Assembly (NCBI GenBank): GCA_035610365.1
Contig: CM069433.1
Location: 178,638,882 to 178,702,881 of the forward strand
Direction: 5' to 3'
From: Aquatica leii
Lineage: Eukaryota; Arthropoda; Insecta; Coleoptera; Lampyridae
DNA: 64,000 bases
Positions 42,498-54,087 of this stretch are shown here, piece by piece. The position numbers and the translations under genes are program-made. The stretch's first letter is position 1. The number at the start of each line of letters is the position of its first letter. Below the pieces are notes generated by a model. It worked only from the letters and a program-made list of their open reading frames with translations. It did no database searches and was not told the origin of the DNA.

Positions 42498-43625
42498 TTA
42501 AGCGATGACTGTACCTTTTTTCACAATCACGTCTTCTTGAGTCTTGCTAATTACCGGAACTTCATGTTCTTTGTCATTAGCAATCGCTCGAATTAAATTC
42601 ACGGTGTCGTTTTTTATGTCACTTGTTTCACTTATACGTAGTTTAGACCGTTGTGGTTGAGGAATATCGGTTTTTTTAAAAACCTCGTAGCTTTCTTTAG
42701 GTATGCAACATGTGGCAACTTGGTATATGATCATCAAACGATCACGTCTACGGTCTGCGCGCCGTTGTTTAAAACCCAAATTTCAACTTCGGTACAAAGT
42801 CCGTCGATTTTCATTATCACGTCGGCTTTCGAATAACAAACTACGGCTATCTTCACGCCCATTTGTACATCGGCACTATTCGGTTGTGCTTTTCTTTTAG
42901 GTTTGTCACATGCCCGCGAAATATGTCTGTGTGTGTTGCAATTAAGACACTTCGGTTGTCCTTGTTGGTTGCACCTAGGCGCTGCTCGTGGTTTTGGTTT
43001 TCCATTGGCAGGTTTGTCTATCTGCGTTTTCGCTCCACTGTTCGCGTTTCATAGTTTACGACACTGGTTTTATGGACTCGTTCCAACTTTACGATGTCGT
43101 GTAACAATGTGTCCGTGTCACAGTGCTGCGTCGTCATTAACGCATATATTACGTTGTTTACCACGAGTCTTAACTCAATTTAATCCTTTCGTTTGTCAAA
43201 TGTTAACATCAGATCGATGCAGATTTTATTTTTCTCATGAAAATAACTCATTACACTCCTGTTGACACCTCTTGATCCTTTTTCATTGATCCAGTCCGCC
43301 GTGCTCGTGGTGCGGTTCAATGTGTTCCGATAAGCTTCCGCAAAGTCGTTCCAAGTGTTCAGCTTAGCTTGTCGAGCGTCGTACCAGGCTTTTGCCGCTT
43401 TTCTCAAGTGCATTCTTGCTATTTCTAGTTTCATCGAGTCTGACCAGCAATGCAGGAATCCTCCGCTGAAGATGCCGTCCAGCCACTCCGTAACCTCCGT
43501 TCCATACTCTTCTCCGTCATACGTGCTGATATTTTTCGTCAATACGGAAAAGTTGGAGTAGCGTTCGTGCTGTTTTTTAACAAAAAAGAAGTCATCGCGA
43601 AGAATGAGGCTGCCGAGGGCTGCAA
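42498..43625 (-). pseudogene. Ty3/Gypsy gag-protease fragment, unit A (antisense)
   Basis: Minus strand: a capsid-like segment (VTEWLDGIFSGGF, LEIARMHLRKAAKAWYD, NTWNDFAEAYRNTLN). A zinc knuckle C-X2-C-X4-H-X4-C (CLNCNTHRHISRAC, near 42909-42950) follows, in another frame. Then come the end of a protease-like domain (LCTEVEIWVLNNGAQTVDVIV) and a pre-RT segment ending VIVKKGTVIA. Stops and frame changes separate these parts, and RT and everything beyond is missing. The gag 5' end is replaced at about 43625 by antisense RNase H sequence, so this is a chimeric junction. The family differs from macro-Gypsy. Confidence 0.75.
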
Positions 43626-43905
43626 CAATTTTCAAAGCGAGCTGGTCGACATCCGGGGAACGTTGCGCCACGTGCTCGAGATGGAAGATCCTCCGACATG
43701 CGTAGCAATCGTCACAGATTCGAGAGTCGTGCTAGAAGCATTGGCTAGTCCGAAAACGTCAACCGACCTAGTTTTTCAGGCTCAAAGTCTCATCGAAAGC
43801 GCGAAAGACAATGCTGGAATTCCGCTGGACCAAGGCCCACGTTGGGACGGTGGCTAATGAGAGAGCCGACGCGTTAGTGAAATGTTACGTGCGAAATTTT
43901 CACAA
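43625..43905 (+). pseudogene. Non-LTR retrotransposon RNase H fragment, unit A
   Basis: FQSELVDIRGTLRHVLE, IVTDSRVVLEALASP and LVFQAQSLIESAKDN are RNase HI motifs as found in I/R1-group non-LTR elements. After a 1-nt frameshift at about 43830 the frame gives WTKAHVGTVANERADALVK with the last catalytic Asp. The N-terminal part of the domain and the preceding RT are missing. Confidence 0.8.
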
Positions 43906-44735
43906 CGGAGTACCCTATGTATCGACTTAAAAATTAGCTTCGGGTTTTGACGCCCTCTGCCGACCTTGTTGGTGACTGCGAGCCATTTTGAAGTTGTCAA
44001 CTACTTGAACCGGTCGTTGTCGAGAATCTTGAACTGATTCCTAAATTTTTAAGGGCATTCCTTGTGATGAATACAAATTTATAAGGCGATTGCGAGTTTA
44101 TTACGATTCTTTCGGCACAGGGTAAGATATTTTGTCTCCAATCTATTAAGGTTCCTTCGTAATTTCTGTATTAATGTGATAGCTAGTTCCACCACGTTGC
44201 AAGCACCTGTTCGCATCAATAAGGAAAAAGGATGCATAATTACGATTGATAAATACCGCTACCGAACGTATCAGCTTTTGGAAAGGCCTGCTACTTAAAC
44301 AACAACGAGGTCTCGTCGAACAATGCGTCGGAGATGCTGATTTGTGGATAAAAATCGATTGTGTTATCAACCACCTGTTCGTAATTACAACCTACAGCAT
44401 TCGATACAACGGGTTCTTATATCGCATTTAATGAATTATTAATATTGATTTTGTAGCTTCCTATTCTTAGTGAGTTATTATGTGACACGATTTGCTATTC
44501 AATATCTATTCCAGGCTACTAGCGGGGAAAACGTTTTCTTTGCGCAAGTGGACACTGGATTTGGGGTAAGTTTATTTGATTAATTTTATTCGATGTCATA
44601 AAAGTCACTCACGGAACTTTGATTACTGTCGGTGTCTATAAGTACGTTTATTGTGTATATACCCATAAGGTAATTTCAAGTGTCATTTGTAGTGTATCGC
44701 ATGCTGAGAGTAGACAATATTTATTACGAAATTAC
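43883..44735 (+). mobile_element. TGTTAC element, unit A, right end missing
   Basis: Matches the first about 850 bp of the unit B copy, including the mini-exon (44515-44566 region). It then diverges into AT-rich unit-specific sequence near 44735. Confidence 0.75.
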
Positions 44736-45194
44736 TTTACTTTATCAATTCTTTAATTTAGAAAAATGTAAATTCTGATTACATAGAAATACCAAAATAA
44801 GCTTTTTGTATTAACTTTTTTATCGACTCTACATGACGATTACCATCTCTTATGTAGTTTCAGGCGCCACTTAAAAAAATCGGGAAGAAAGTATAAAAAA
44901 CTCGCTAAGGAGGGTTAAAGAACGCCAGGATCGAGAAGATAAAAAAATAAAATAATCTAAATTTATTTTAATTGAATATAATTAGGATTATTATTTAAAA
45001 ACATAGTTTTATGTAATGATGATTTGTATTTTATTTGATAAAGTTATTTTTATTCATTTCGCAGAGGAGTACGTTAAGTCTCCTTACTGAATGAAAAAAA
45101 AAACAATAAAAAAAACACTAAGTAGATGTACTTTAACTGGAAATGGTACTTTTCTTGATAAAAATATAATATACATATATAGTACATATCCTAC

Positions 45195-45410
45195 AGCCAT
45201 CTAAAAGGGACGTCCCGTTGCGGATACGCAAGGATGTCCTATAAGGACATCGTAGGGATGCACACTTTTGTGACAAAAAAACGTCCCATGAATGTCCCTA
45301 GGACGTACACAGAACCAAAATGGGATGACTTTGGGACATTCAGTGATCCGCAACATCATGTCCCCGGGACATCCTTAGGACATCCTTGTGTTTGTTGGGC
45401 TATACGTTAA
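45195..45410. repeat. GGACGTCC/GGACATCC-rich stretch, unit A
   Basis: A cluster of palindromic or near-palindromic motifs: gggacgtccc (45207-45216), aggatgtcctataaggacat, gtccctaggacgt, gtccccgggacatccttaggacatcc. It ends in tttgttgggctatacg. The same type is at 50483-50870. Confidence 0.7.
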
Positions 45411-45516
45411 GAAAACTGTATGAAGTCGTTTGTAGGAAGCCCAGCTAGGAGAAAGACGACAAACCACAGCACGACAACAGGGAGAATACGAACGCCTAGT
45501 GCGATAGTTTAGTAAG

Positions 45517-46283
45517 TAATAGCGAAGGCTTCTACGGCCGTAGTCTATACTAAGATAAGAACGTCTTCCGGGTAATGACCGTGTCATTCTTGTAACCGAA
45601 GTTGCCAAACGTTTCGCCCATTTTATATACCAAATTCCTTGTTCATGTGGTTTAGTGTACATTTGTGAGTCCGGTCGTTCCGTCATTACTCGCATTTCAG
45701 AACATGATCGTTGTATAAGAAAAAGACATATTTCTAAGTCTGCGGTTGCTGAACATCATTTCCTACAGGTCACAAGATAGATTTTGATAACGTTTCGGTG
45801 ATTGCCAAATCTTTATTCTTTTTTAACAGACAATTTCGAGAGAGCATAGAAATCATCAAACACCCAAATAACTTCAATCGTGATCATGGTTTCGAGTTAT
45901 CCCCTCATCTTTGGTTCCCGGTCATTAGTCCGTTATCCCCCTCTTTCAACCGTAACCCAATTAGAGTCGAGCTTAACCAGTCGTGACGATACTTCTTCTT
46001 TATACACGGAGACTATTTCTTTTTAAGTCACTTCTAAGGAGTTTAGAATCTGGCTTGGTTCACTAGTTGATTACTTAACTGTGTAGTGGTTCTTTGTTAG
46101 ATTTTCGTTTGCTTATTCAAGTTTATCGTTTTCTTTCTAACGTTTTTAAAGTTTAGAATCTGGTTTGGTTCACAAGTTGATTACCTAACTTTTGAGAAGT
46201 TTTTAGTTAGATTTCGGACGAAACGTTGGCAACTTCGGTTGCAACAATGACACGGTCCAAACCCGGAAAACGTTCTTATCTTA
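45517..46283 (+). repeat. 5'-truncated PLE copy between units A and B
   Basis: Inverted ribozyme cap (45517-45625), then a GIY-YIG coding fragment (CSCGLVYICESGRS, 45630-45990) and the 3' tail. The forward ribozyme has lost its CTGATGA half (46217 reads cggacgaaacgttggcaac). A short direct repeat tttagtaag flanks it (45508-45516 and about 46284-46292), consistent with a target-site duplication. Confidence 0.8.
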
Positions 46284-47166
46284 GTTTAGTAAGTGTTCTG
46301 AACGCGATAGTGCGAGAAAAAGGTAAAAGCCATGCTGCTCGAAAATGAACTAGAGTGCCGTATAGACATCGTAAAATAATCCACGCGCGCGGTAACGTGC
46401 ACGGTGACCCTTCTTAAGGAGTTCGGACTAAGTCACAAGTCAAATGGACGAGATCAGTATTCGCTGCTCTGTTAATCATTAACCGCGGAAATGAACGAAT
46501 AAACGACCGAGTATACAATTTTATTATGTAAGTTTTAGAATTGTAACAAAAGGCAGGCGAGAATTAGACTCTGATAGCCACCTAGGATTATTATTTAGAA
46601 TTGTAATGTAGAAATGTTTTATGTCAAAATTTGTATGTAATTGCCGTATGGAGCGAGCATCGACAGTTACGCTAAACGCACGGTGCTGTACTCCAGGCTC
46701 CAGCCGAACTTTGTAAAACTGTTTGTTTGTTTTGTATTTAGACAATTTTGTGTGCCTACATTTATTTGCATGTACTATGTACTACTTTTTGCATGCCCAA
46801 TTACTCGCAAACTTTCATATGTACCAAAATCGTAATATCTTCACCGGAAAATACTTTTGCCATTATGCATTTTAATTTTATTTTGGATATCACAAGCGAC
46901 ATTGAGGAGAGGAGGAGCCTTTTGCCTCGAACTCATCACTGGGTGCCGCCTAGAATCTTTCAAATTCCAGTAAATTATTTGCAAATTTTATGATTAAAAA
47001 TCGTGATCTGGCATCACACTAGTTTACCAAAATTTAATGCACTCCACGCGAGACCCTGCTTAGCATAATCGAAAAAAGGAAAAACAAAAGAAGCGCTGCC
47101 TTGAAAGAGGTCGCCGTTCAACGCACCTTCCTCGAGCGCCTCCCGAAGACGATACCTAAAGCATAG

Positions 47167-48294
47167 TTAAGCGATGACTGTACCTTTTTTCACAATCACG
47201 TCTTCTTGAGTCTTGCTAATTACCGGAACTTCATGTTCTTTGTCATTAGCAATCGCTCGAATTAAATTCACGGTGTCGTTTTTTATGTCACTTGTTTCAC
47301 TTATACGTAGTTTAGACCGTTGTGGTTGAGGAATATCGGTTTTTTTAAAAACCTCGTAGCTTTCTTTAGGTATGCAACATGTGGCAACTTGGTATATGAT
47401 CATCAAACGATCACGTCTACGATCTGCGCGCCGTTGTTTAAAACCCAAATTTCAACTTCGGTACAAAGTCCGTCGATTTTCATTATCACGTCGGCTTTCG
47501 AATAACAAACTACGGCTATCTTCACGCGCATTTGTACATCGGCACTATTCGGTTGTGCTTTTCTTTTAGGTTTGTCACATGCCCGCGAAATATGTCTGTG
47601 TGTGTTGCAATTAAGACACTTCGGTTGTCCTTGTTGGTTGCACCTAGGCGCTGCTCGTGGTTTTGGTTTTCCATTGGCAGGTTTGTCTATCTGCGTTTTC
47701 GCTCCACTGTTCGCGTTTCATAGTTTACGACACTGGTTTTATGGACTCGTTCCAACTTTACGATGTCGTGTAACAATGTGTCCGTGTCACAGTGCTGCGT
47801 CGTCATTAACGCATATATTACGTTGTTTACCACGAGTCTTAACTCAATTTAATCTTTTCGTTTGTCAAATGTTAACATCAGATCGATGCAGATTTTATTT
47901 TTCTCATGAAAATAACTCATTACACTCCTGTTGACACCTCTTGATCCTTTTTCATTGATCCAGTCCGCCGTGCTCGTGGTGCGGTTCAATGTGTTCCGAA
48001 AAGCTTCCGCAAAGTCGTTCCAAGTGTTCAGCTTAGCTCGTCGAGCGTCGTACCAGGCTTTTGCCGCTTTTCTCAAGTGCATTCTTGCTATTTCTAGTTT
48101 CATCGAGTCTGACCAGCAATGCAGGAATCCTCCGCTGAAGATGCCGTCCAGCCACTCCGTAACCTCCGTTCCATACTCTTCTCCGTCATACGTGCTGATA
48201 TTTTTCGTCAATACGGAAAAGTTGGAGTAGCGTTCGTGCTGTTTTTTAACAAAAAAGAAGTCATCGCGAAGAATGAGGCTGCCGAGGGCTGCAA
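47167..48294 (-). pseudogene. Ty3/Gypsy gag-protease fragment, unit B (antisense)
   Basis: Near-identical counterpart of 42498-43625, with a few substitutions (for example DARRAKL for DARQAKL). The capsid part is open, and the knuckle and pre-RT segments lie in shifted frames as in unit A. Shared lesions show they predate the tandem duplication. Confidence 0.75.
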
Positions 48295-48574
48295 CAATTT
48301 TCAAAGCGAGCTGGTCGACATCCGGGGAACGTTGCGCCACGTGCTCGAGATGGAAGATCCTCCGACATGCGTAGCAATCGTCACAGATTCGAGAGCCGTG
48401 CTAGAAGCATTGGCTAGTCCGAAAACGTCAACCGACCTAGTTTTTCAGGCTCAAAGTCTCATCGAAAGCGCGAAAGACAATGCTGGAATTCCGCTGGACC
48501 AAGGCCCACGTTGGGACGGTGGCTAATGAGAGAGCCGACGCGTTAGTGAAATGTTACGTGCGAAATTTTCACAA
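48294..48574 (+). pseudogene. Non-LTR RNase H fragment, unit B
   Basis: As in unit A, with the same frameshift. The reading frame ends ADALVK where the TGTTAC element interrupts it, and resumes with EGSS after 49989. Confidence 0.8.
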
Positions 48575-49989
48575 CGGAGTACCCTATGTATCGACTTAAA
48601 AATTAGCTTCGGGTTTTGACGCCCTCTGCCGACCTTGTTGGTGACTGCGAGCCATTTTGAAGTTGTCAACTACTTGAACCGGTCGTTGTCGAGAATCTTG
48701 AACTGATTCCTAAATTTTTAAGGGCATTCCTTGTGATGAATACAAATTTATAAGGCGATTGCGAGTTTATTACGATTCTTTCGGCACAGGGTAAGATATT
48801 TTGTCTCCAATCTATTAAGGTTCCTTCGTAATTTCTGTATTAATGTGATAGCTGGTTCCACCACGTTGCAAGCACCTGTTCGCATCAATAAGGAAAAAGG
48901 ATGCATAATTACGATTGATAAATACCGCTACCGAACGTATCAGCTTTTGGAAAGGCCTGCTACTTAAACAACAACGAGGTCTCGTCGAACAATGCGTCGG
49001 AGATGCTGATTTGTGGATAAAAATCGATTGTTTTATCAACCACCTGTTCGTAATTACAACCTACAGCATTCGATACAACGGGTTCTTATATCGCATTTAA
49101 TGAATTATTAATACTGATTCTGTAGCTTCCTATTCTTAGTAAGTTATTATGTGACACGATTTGCTATTCAATATCTATTCCAGGCTACTAGCGGGGAAAA
49201 CGGTTTATTTGCGCAAGTGGACACTGGATTTGGGGTAAGTTTATTTGATTAATTTTATTCGATGTCATAAAAGTCACTCACGGAACTTTGATTACTGTCG
49301 GTGTCTATAAGTACGTTTATTGTGTATATACCCATAAGGTAATTTCAAGTGTCATTTGTAGTGTATCACATGCTGAGAGTAGACAATATTTATTACGAAA
49401 TTTACTTCGCTATCTCGACGTAATTTAAATATATGCTTTGTGTGTTCCCGATATGTCCGGCGTTTATGAATCGAGAAATTAGACAATACTCCGGTTAATC
49501 TTTTATGTTGTTAATTCAAGGTTTCTACACCTGTTAATCCTACTTGCTAATTTGTCTAATGTTTATGAATTGAGGAATGCAACATACTTCTGTCAATTTG
49601 CTTCACTATTAAATTAAAGTTTTTATATTTGTTAATTATACTTATTAATATTTCGAGCATTGATGAGTGGAGAAATTACATATATTCTTGTTAATCTTCT
49701 ACGTTAATACATTAAAATTGTTATACTTGCTAATCTTTCTTTTATGGCAACATACCTTTCTCTGTTAATTGTCGTTACCTATTAACAAATTTTGGCTACT
49801 CGAACATCAGAGTAATAAGGATTACGAACCTCAAATTTAGTTACAAGTTTGGACCGTCTGTCGTGATCGAGGCAGAAGTGTTAATTCGGATTTGATCTGG
49901 CGCCCTTAAGTATAATTCCCTTGAACTTCCCCTATCTCCGACTGTGTGAGTTGGCCGTGGAAGGTTCGTAAGACCTAAAGCTTGTAACA
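48552..49989 (+). mobile_element. TGTTAC element, unit B (1438 bp)
   Basis: Starts TGTTACGTGCG, ends AAAGCTTGTAACA, flanked by GAAA and GAAG (imperfect 4-bp duplication). It sits inside the non-LTR RNase H frame. It contains a conserved 51-bp mini-exon-like segment with splice signals (ttccag at about 49183 and gtaagt at about 49234) and, at 49455-49755, three imperfect about 98-bp repeats. Solo LTR is the favoured reading because of TG...CA ends. A non-autonomous TIR element is the alternative. Confidence 0.75.
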
Positions 49990-50483
49990 GAAGGAAGCAG
50001 CCGTTGTCGGCAGTGAAAAGAGGTGTACGCGAACTAACCATCCGGAAATTGAACGCGAGATGGGAAAACGCCGAAACCAGAAGACGGACTTTTCGGTTTA
50101 TTCCCTCTATAGAAACAAGACGCGGAATACCGGTAAACCTTGACCATTTCACGGTGCAGATCGTCACCGGGCAATAGGATTTTAAAGCGCACTTAAACGG
50201 GATAGGTAGATCTGAAACGGCCGAATGCAAGTGCGGTGGAAGAGATAACGTCGAGCACGTCTTGTTCGATTGTCGCTTGATTCAACGCGAACGCGGTGTA
50301 GCAGATGTCAGGTTAGCAAGCATTGGGCTGGTCTGGCCCACGAACGACAGAGAGGTGACGATCGTCGCGAATAACGGCGAGTGGTGGACAGAATTAACTC
50401 GACTTGCGAATTCTTTGGGCCGTCTAAAACCAGACACGACGGAGGTGTTTCGCGAAAGAAAATTAGAAAGATACGCAGCATAG
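49990..50483 (+). pseudogene. Non-LTR retrotransposon ORF2 C-terminus (CCHC), unit B
   Basis: After the interruption: TVRKLNARWENAE, VQIVTGQ, a stop at about 50176, then DFKAHLNGIGRSETAECKCGG and VEHVLFDCRLIQRER, the CXCG...H...C zinc-binding tail of I/R1-group ORF2 proteins. The frame runs to a stop at 50481-50483. The stop in the TGQ-stop-DFK position replaces the usual TGHG. Confidence 0.8.
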
Positions 50484-50870
50484 CTCCCAGTAAACACACG
50501 ACGTCCCAGGGACGTTCGTTTTATGTCCAAATGATGTCTTTACATCCCGGGCTTTAAAACGGACCTGTATAGGATGTCTTTAATAGGACGTCCTCAGGAT
50601 GTCAATGAAGAACGTACGATGGGATGTCCTATGTGGGAAAAAACAAATGCAAACTTAGTGCGCGTGCCCACTTTCCTTCTTGTTCTCTGGTGCCTACTCA
50701 ACACCCGTACGCACCTACATCGTAGGGATGCACACTTTTGTGACAAAAGAACGCCCTATGAATGTCCCTAGGACGTACACAGAACCAAAATGGGATGACT
50801 TTGGGACATTCAGTGATCCGTAACATCATGTCCCCGGGACATCCTTAGGACATCCTTGTGTTTGTTGGGC
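50483..50870. repeat. GGACGTCC/GGACATCC-rich stretch, unit B
   Basis: Starts at the non-LTR stop codon (cgacgtcccagggacg) and contains repeated tacatcccgggc, aggatgtc, aggacgtcctcaggatgtc and gtccccgggacatccttaggacatcc. It may be the 3' UTR or tail of the non-LTR element, or a separate short element. Confidence 0.7.
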
Positions 50871-50986
50871 TATACGTTAAGGAAACTGTATGAAGTCGTT
50901 TGCAAGAAGCCCAGCTAGGAGAAAGATGACCAACCACGGCACGACAACAGGGAGAATCCGAACGCCTAGTGCGATAGTTTAGTAAG

Positions 50987-51749
50987 TAATAGCGAAGGCT
51001 TCTACGGCCGTAGTCTATACTAAGATAAAAACGTCTTCCGGGTAATGACCGTGTCCTTGTAACCGAAGTTGCCAAACGTTTCGCCCATTTTATATACAAA
51101 ATTCCTTGTTCATGTGGTTTAGTGTACATTTGTGAGTCCGGTCGTTCCGTCATTACTCGCATTTCAGAACATGATCGTTGTATAAGAAAAAGACATATTT
51201 CTAAGTCTTCGGTCGCTGAACATCATTTCACTACAGGTCACAAAATAGATTTTGATAACGTTTCGGTGATTGCCAAATCTTCATTCTTTTTTAACAGACA
51301 ATTTCGAGAGAGCATAGAAATCATCAAACACCCCAATAACTTCAATCGTGATCATGGTTTCGAGTTATCCCCTCATCTTTGGTTCCCGGTCATTAGTCCG
51401 TTATTCCCCTTTCAACCGTAACCCAATTAGAGTCGAGCTTAACTAGTCGTGATGATACTTTTTCTTTATACACGGAGACTATTTCTTTTTAAGTCACTTC
51501 TAAGGAGTTTAGAATCTGGCTTGGTTCACTAGTTGATTACTTAACTGTATAGTGGTTCTTTGTTAGATTTTCGTTTGCTTTTTCAAGTTTATCGTTTTTT
51601 TTCTAACCTTTTTAAAGTTTAGAATCTGGTTTGGTTCACAAGTTGATTACCTAACTTTTGAGAAGTTTTTAGTTAGATTTCGGACGAAACGTTGGCAACT
51701 TCGGTTGCAACAATGACACGGTCCAAACCCGGAAAACGTTCTTATCTTA
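50987..51749 (+). repeat. 5'-truncated PLE copy between units B and C
   Basis: Same structure as 45517-46283. The GIY-YIG fragment is open from 51122 to 51421. The forward ribozyme half is again missing at about 51683. Confidence 0.8.
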
Positions 51750-52621
51750 GTTTAGTAAGTGTTCTGAACGCGATAGTGCGAGGAAAAGGTAAAAGCCATG
51801 CTGCTCGAAAATGAACTAGAGTGCCGTGTAGACATCGTAAAGTAATCCACGCGCGCGGTAACGTGCACGGTGACCCTTCTTAAGGAGTTCGGACTAAGTC
51901 ACAAGTCAAATGGACGAGATCAGTATTCGCTGCTCTGTTAATCATTAAACGCGGAAATGAACGAATAAACGACCGAGTATACAATTTTATTATGTAAGTT
52001 TTAGAATTGTAACAAAAGGCAGGCGAGAATTAGACTCTGATAGCCACCTAGGATTTTAATTTAGAATTGTATTGTAGAAATGTTTTATGTCAAAATTTGT
52101 ATGTAATTGCCGTCTGGAGCGAGCATCGACAGTTACGCTAAACGCACGGTGCTGTACTCCAGACTCCAGCCGAACTTTGTAAAACTGTTTGTTTTGTATT
52201 TAGACAATTTTGTGTGCCTAAATTTATTTGCATGTACTACTTTTTGCATGCCCAATTACCCGCAAACTTTCATATGTACCAAAATCGTAATATCTTCACC
52301 GGAAAATACTTTTTCCATTATGCATTTTAGTTTTATTTTGGATATCACAAGCGACATTGAGGAGAGGAGGAGCCTTTTGCCTCGAACTCATCACTGGGTG
52401 CCGCCTAGAATCTTTCAAATTCTAGTAAATTATTTGCAAATTTCATAATTAAAAATCGTGATCTGGCCTCATACTAGTTTACCAAAATTTAATGCACTCC
52501 ACGCGAGACCCTGTTTAGCATAGTCGAAAAAAGGAAAAACAAAAGAAGCGCTGCCTTGAAAGAGGTCGCCGTTCAACGCACCTTCCTCGAGCGCCTCCCG
52601 AAGACGATACCTAAAGCATAG

Positions 52622-53794
52622 TTAAGCGATGACTGTACCTTTTTTCACAATCACGTCTTCTTGAGTCTTGATAATTACCGGAACTTCATGTTCTTTGTCA
52701 TTAGCAATCGCTCGAATTAAATTCACGGTGTCGTTTTTTATGTCACTGGTTTCACTTATACGTAGTTTAGACCGTTGTGGTTGAGGAATATCGGTTTTTT
52801 TAAAAAAAACCTCGTAGCTTTCTTTAGGTATGCAACATGTGGCAACTTGGTATATGATCATCAAACGATCACGTCTACGGTCTGCGCGCCGTTGTTTAAA
52901 ACCCAAGTTTCAACTTCGGTACAAACTCCGTCGATTTTCATTATCACGTCGCGTCGGCTTTCGAATAACAAACTACGGCTATCTTCACGCCCTTCAGATA
53001 CTTCATTATTTCCGTGTCGTAGATGGTCAGCATTTGTGCATCGGCACTATTCGGTTGTGCTTTTCTTTTAGGTTTGTCACATTCCCGCGAAATATGTCTG
53101 CGTGTGTTGCAATTAAGACACTTCGGTTGCCCTTGTTGGTTCTACTTAGGCGCTGCTTATGGTTTTGGTTTTCCATTGACAGGTTTGTCTATCTGCGATT
53201 TCACTCCACTGTTCGCGTTTCATGGTTTACGACACTGGTTTTATGGACTCGTTCCATCTTCACGATGTCGTGTAACAACGTGTCCGTGTCACAGTGCTGC
53301 GTCGTCATTAACGCATATATTACATTGTTTACCGCTAGTCTTAACTCAATTTAATCCTTTCGTTTGTCAAATGTTAACATCAGATCGATGCAGATTTTAT
53401 TTTTCTCATGAAAATAACTCATTACACTCTCCTTACTTACCTGTTGACTCCTCTTGATCCTTTTTCATTGGTCCAGTCTGCCGTGCTCGTGGTGCGGTTC
53501 AATGTGTTCCGAAAAGCTTCCGCAAAGTCGTTTCAAGTGTTCAGCTTAGCTTGTCGAGCGTCGTACCAGGCTTTTGCCGCTTTTCTCAAGTGCATTCTTG
53601 CTATTTCTAGTTTCATCGAGTCTGACCAGCAATGCAGGAATCCTCCGCTGAAGATGCCGTTCAGCCACTCCGTAACCTCCGTTCCGTACTCTTCTCCGTC
53701 ATACGTGCTGATATTTTTCGTCAATACGGAAAAGTTGGAGTAGCGTTCGTGCTGTTTTTTAACAAAAAAGAAGTCATCGCGAAGAATGAGGCTG
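52622..53794 (-). pseudogene. Ty3/Gypsy gag-protease fragment, unit C (antisense)
   Basis: Same fragment as in units A and B, with extra damage. The capsid frame is stopped where TGG became TGA (after KLNT, 53533), and there is a small length change in the KKTD region (52797-52808). It keeps about 50 bp in the knuckle-to-protease spacer that A and B lack. Confidence 0.75.
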
Positions 53795-53806
53795 CCAAGG
53801 GCTGCA

Positions 53807-54087
53807 ACAATTTTCAAAGCGAGCTGGTCGACATCCGGGGAACGTTGCGCCACGTGCTCGAGATGGAGGATCCTCCGACATGCGTAGCAATCGTCACAGA
53901 TTCGAGAGCCGTGCTAGAAGCATTGGCTAGTCCGAAAACGTCAACCGACCTAGTTTTTCAGGCTCAAAGTCTCATCGAAAGCGCGAAAGACAATGCTGGA
54001 ATTCCGCTGGACCAAGGCCCACGTTGGGACGGTGGCTAATGAGAGAGCCGACGCGTTAGTGAAATGTTACGTGCGAAATTTTCACAA
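53807..54087 (+). pseudogene. Non-LTR RNase H fragment, unit C
   Basis: As in unit B, again interrupted after ADALVK by the TGTTAC element at 54065. Confidence 0.8.

Larger units (their letters stand above)
41634..46291. repeat. Composite tandem unit A (4.66 kb)
   Basis: Starts at agtgttctgaacgcgatagtgcg and repeats at 46292, 51758 and 56888. Order: an unannotated 0.86-kb segment, an antisense Gypsy gag-protease fragment, a sense non-LTR RNase H fragment, the left part of the TGTTAC element, AT-rich unit-specific sequence (44735-45195), a GGACGTCC-rich stretch and a PLE fragment. It lacks the right part of the TGTTAC element and the non-LTR C-terminus found in B and C. Confidence 0.88.
46292..51757. 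repeat. Composite tandem unit B (5.47 kb)
   Basis: The most complete unit. It has the 0.87-kb leader, antisense Gypsy gag-protease fragment, RNase H fragment, full TGTTAC element (48552-49989), non-LTR C-terminus, GGACGTCC-rich stretch and PLE fragment. Long stretches match units A and C with only scattered differences, so the duplication is recent. Confidence 0.88.

Noticed and set aside
42651..43265. Cys/Arg/Leu-rich plus-strand frames repeated in all three array units
   Set aside because: They are antisense to the gag zinc-knuckle and protease region. Their repetition follows from unit duplication, not from selection.
46217..46265. Functional ribozymes in the PLE fragments at the array unit boundaries (46.2, 51.7 and 56.8 kb)
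   Set aside because: Only the GAAACGTTGGC half is present; the CTGATGA half and the 5' strand of stem II are deleted.
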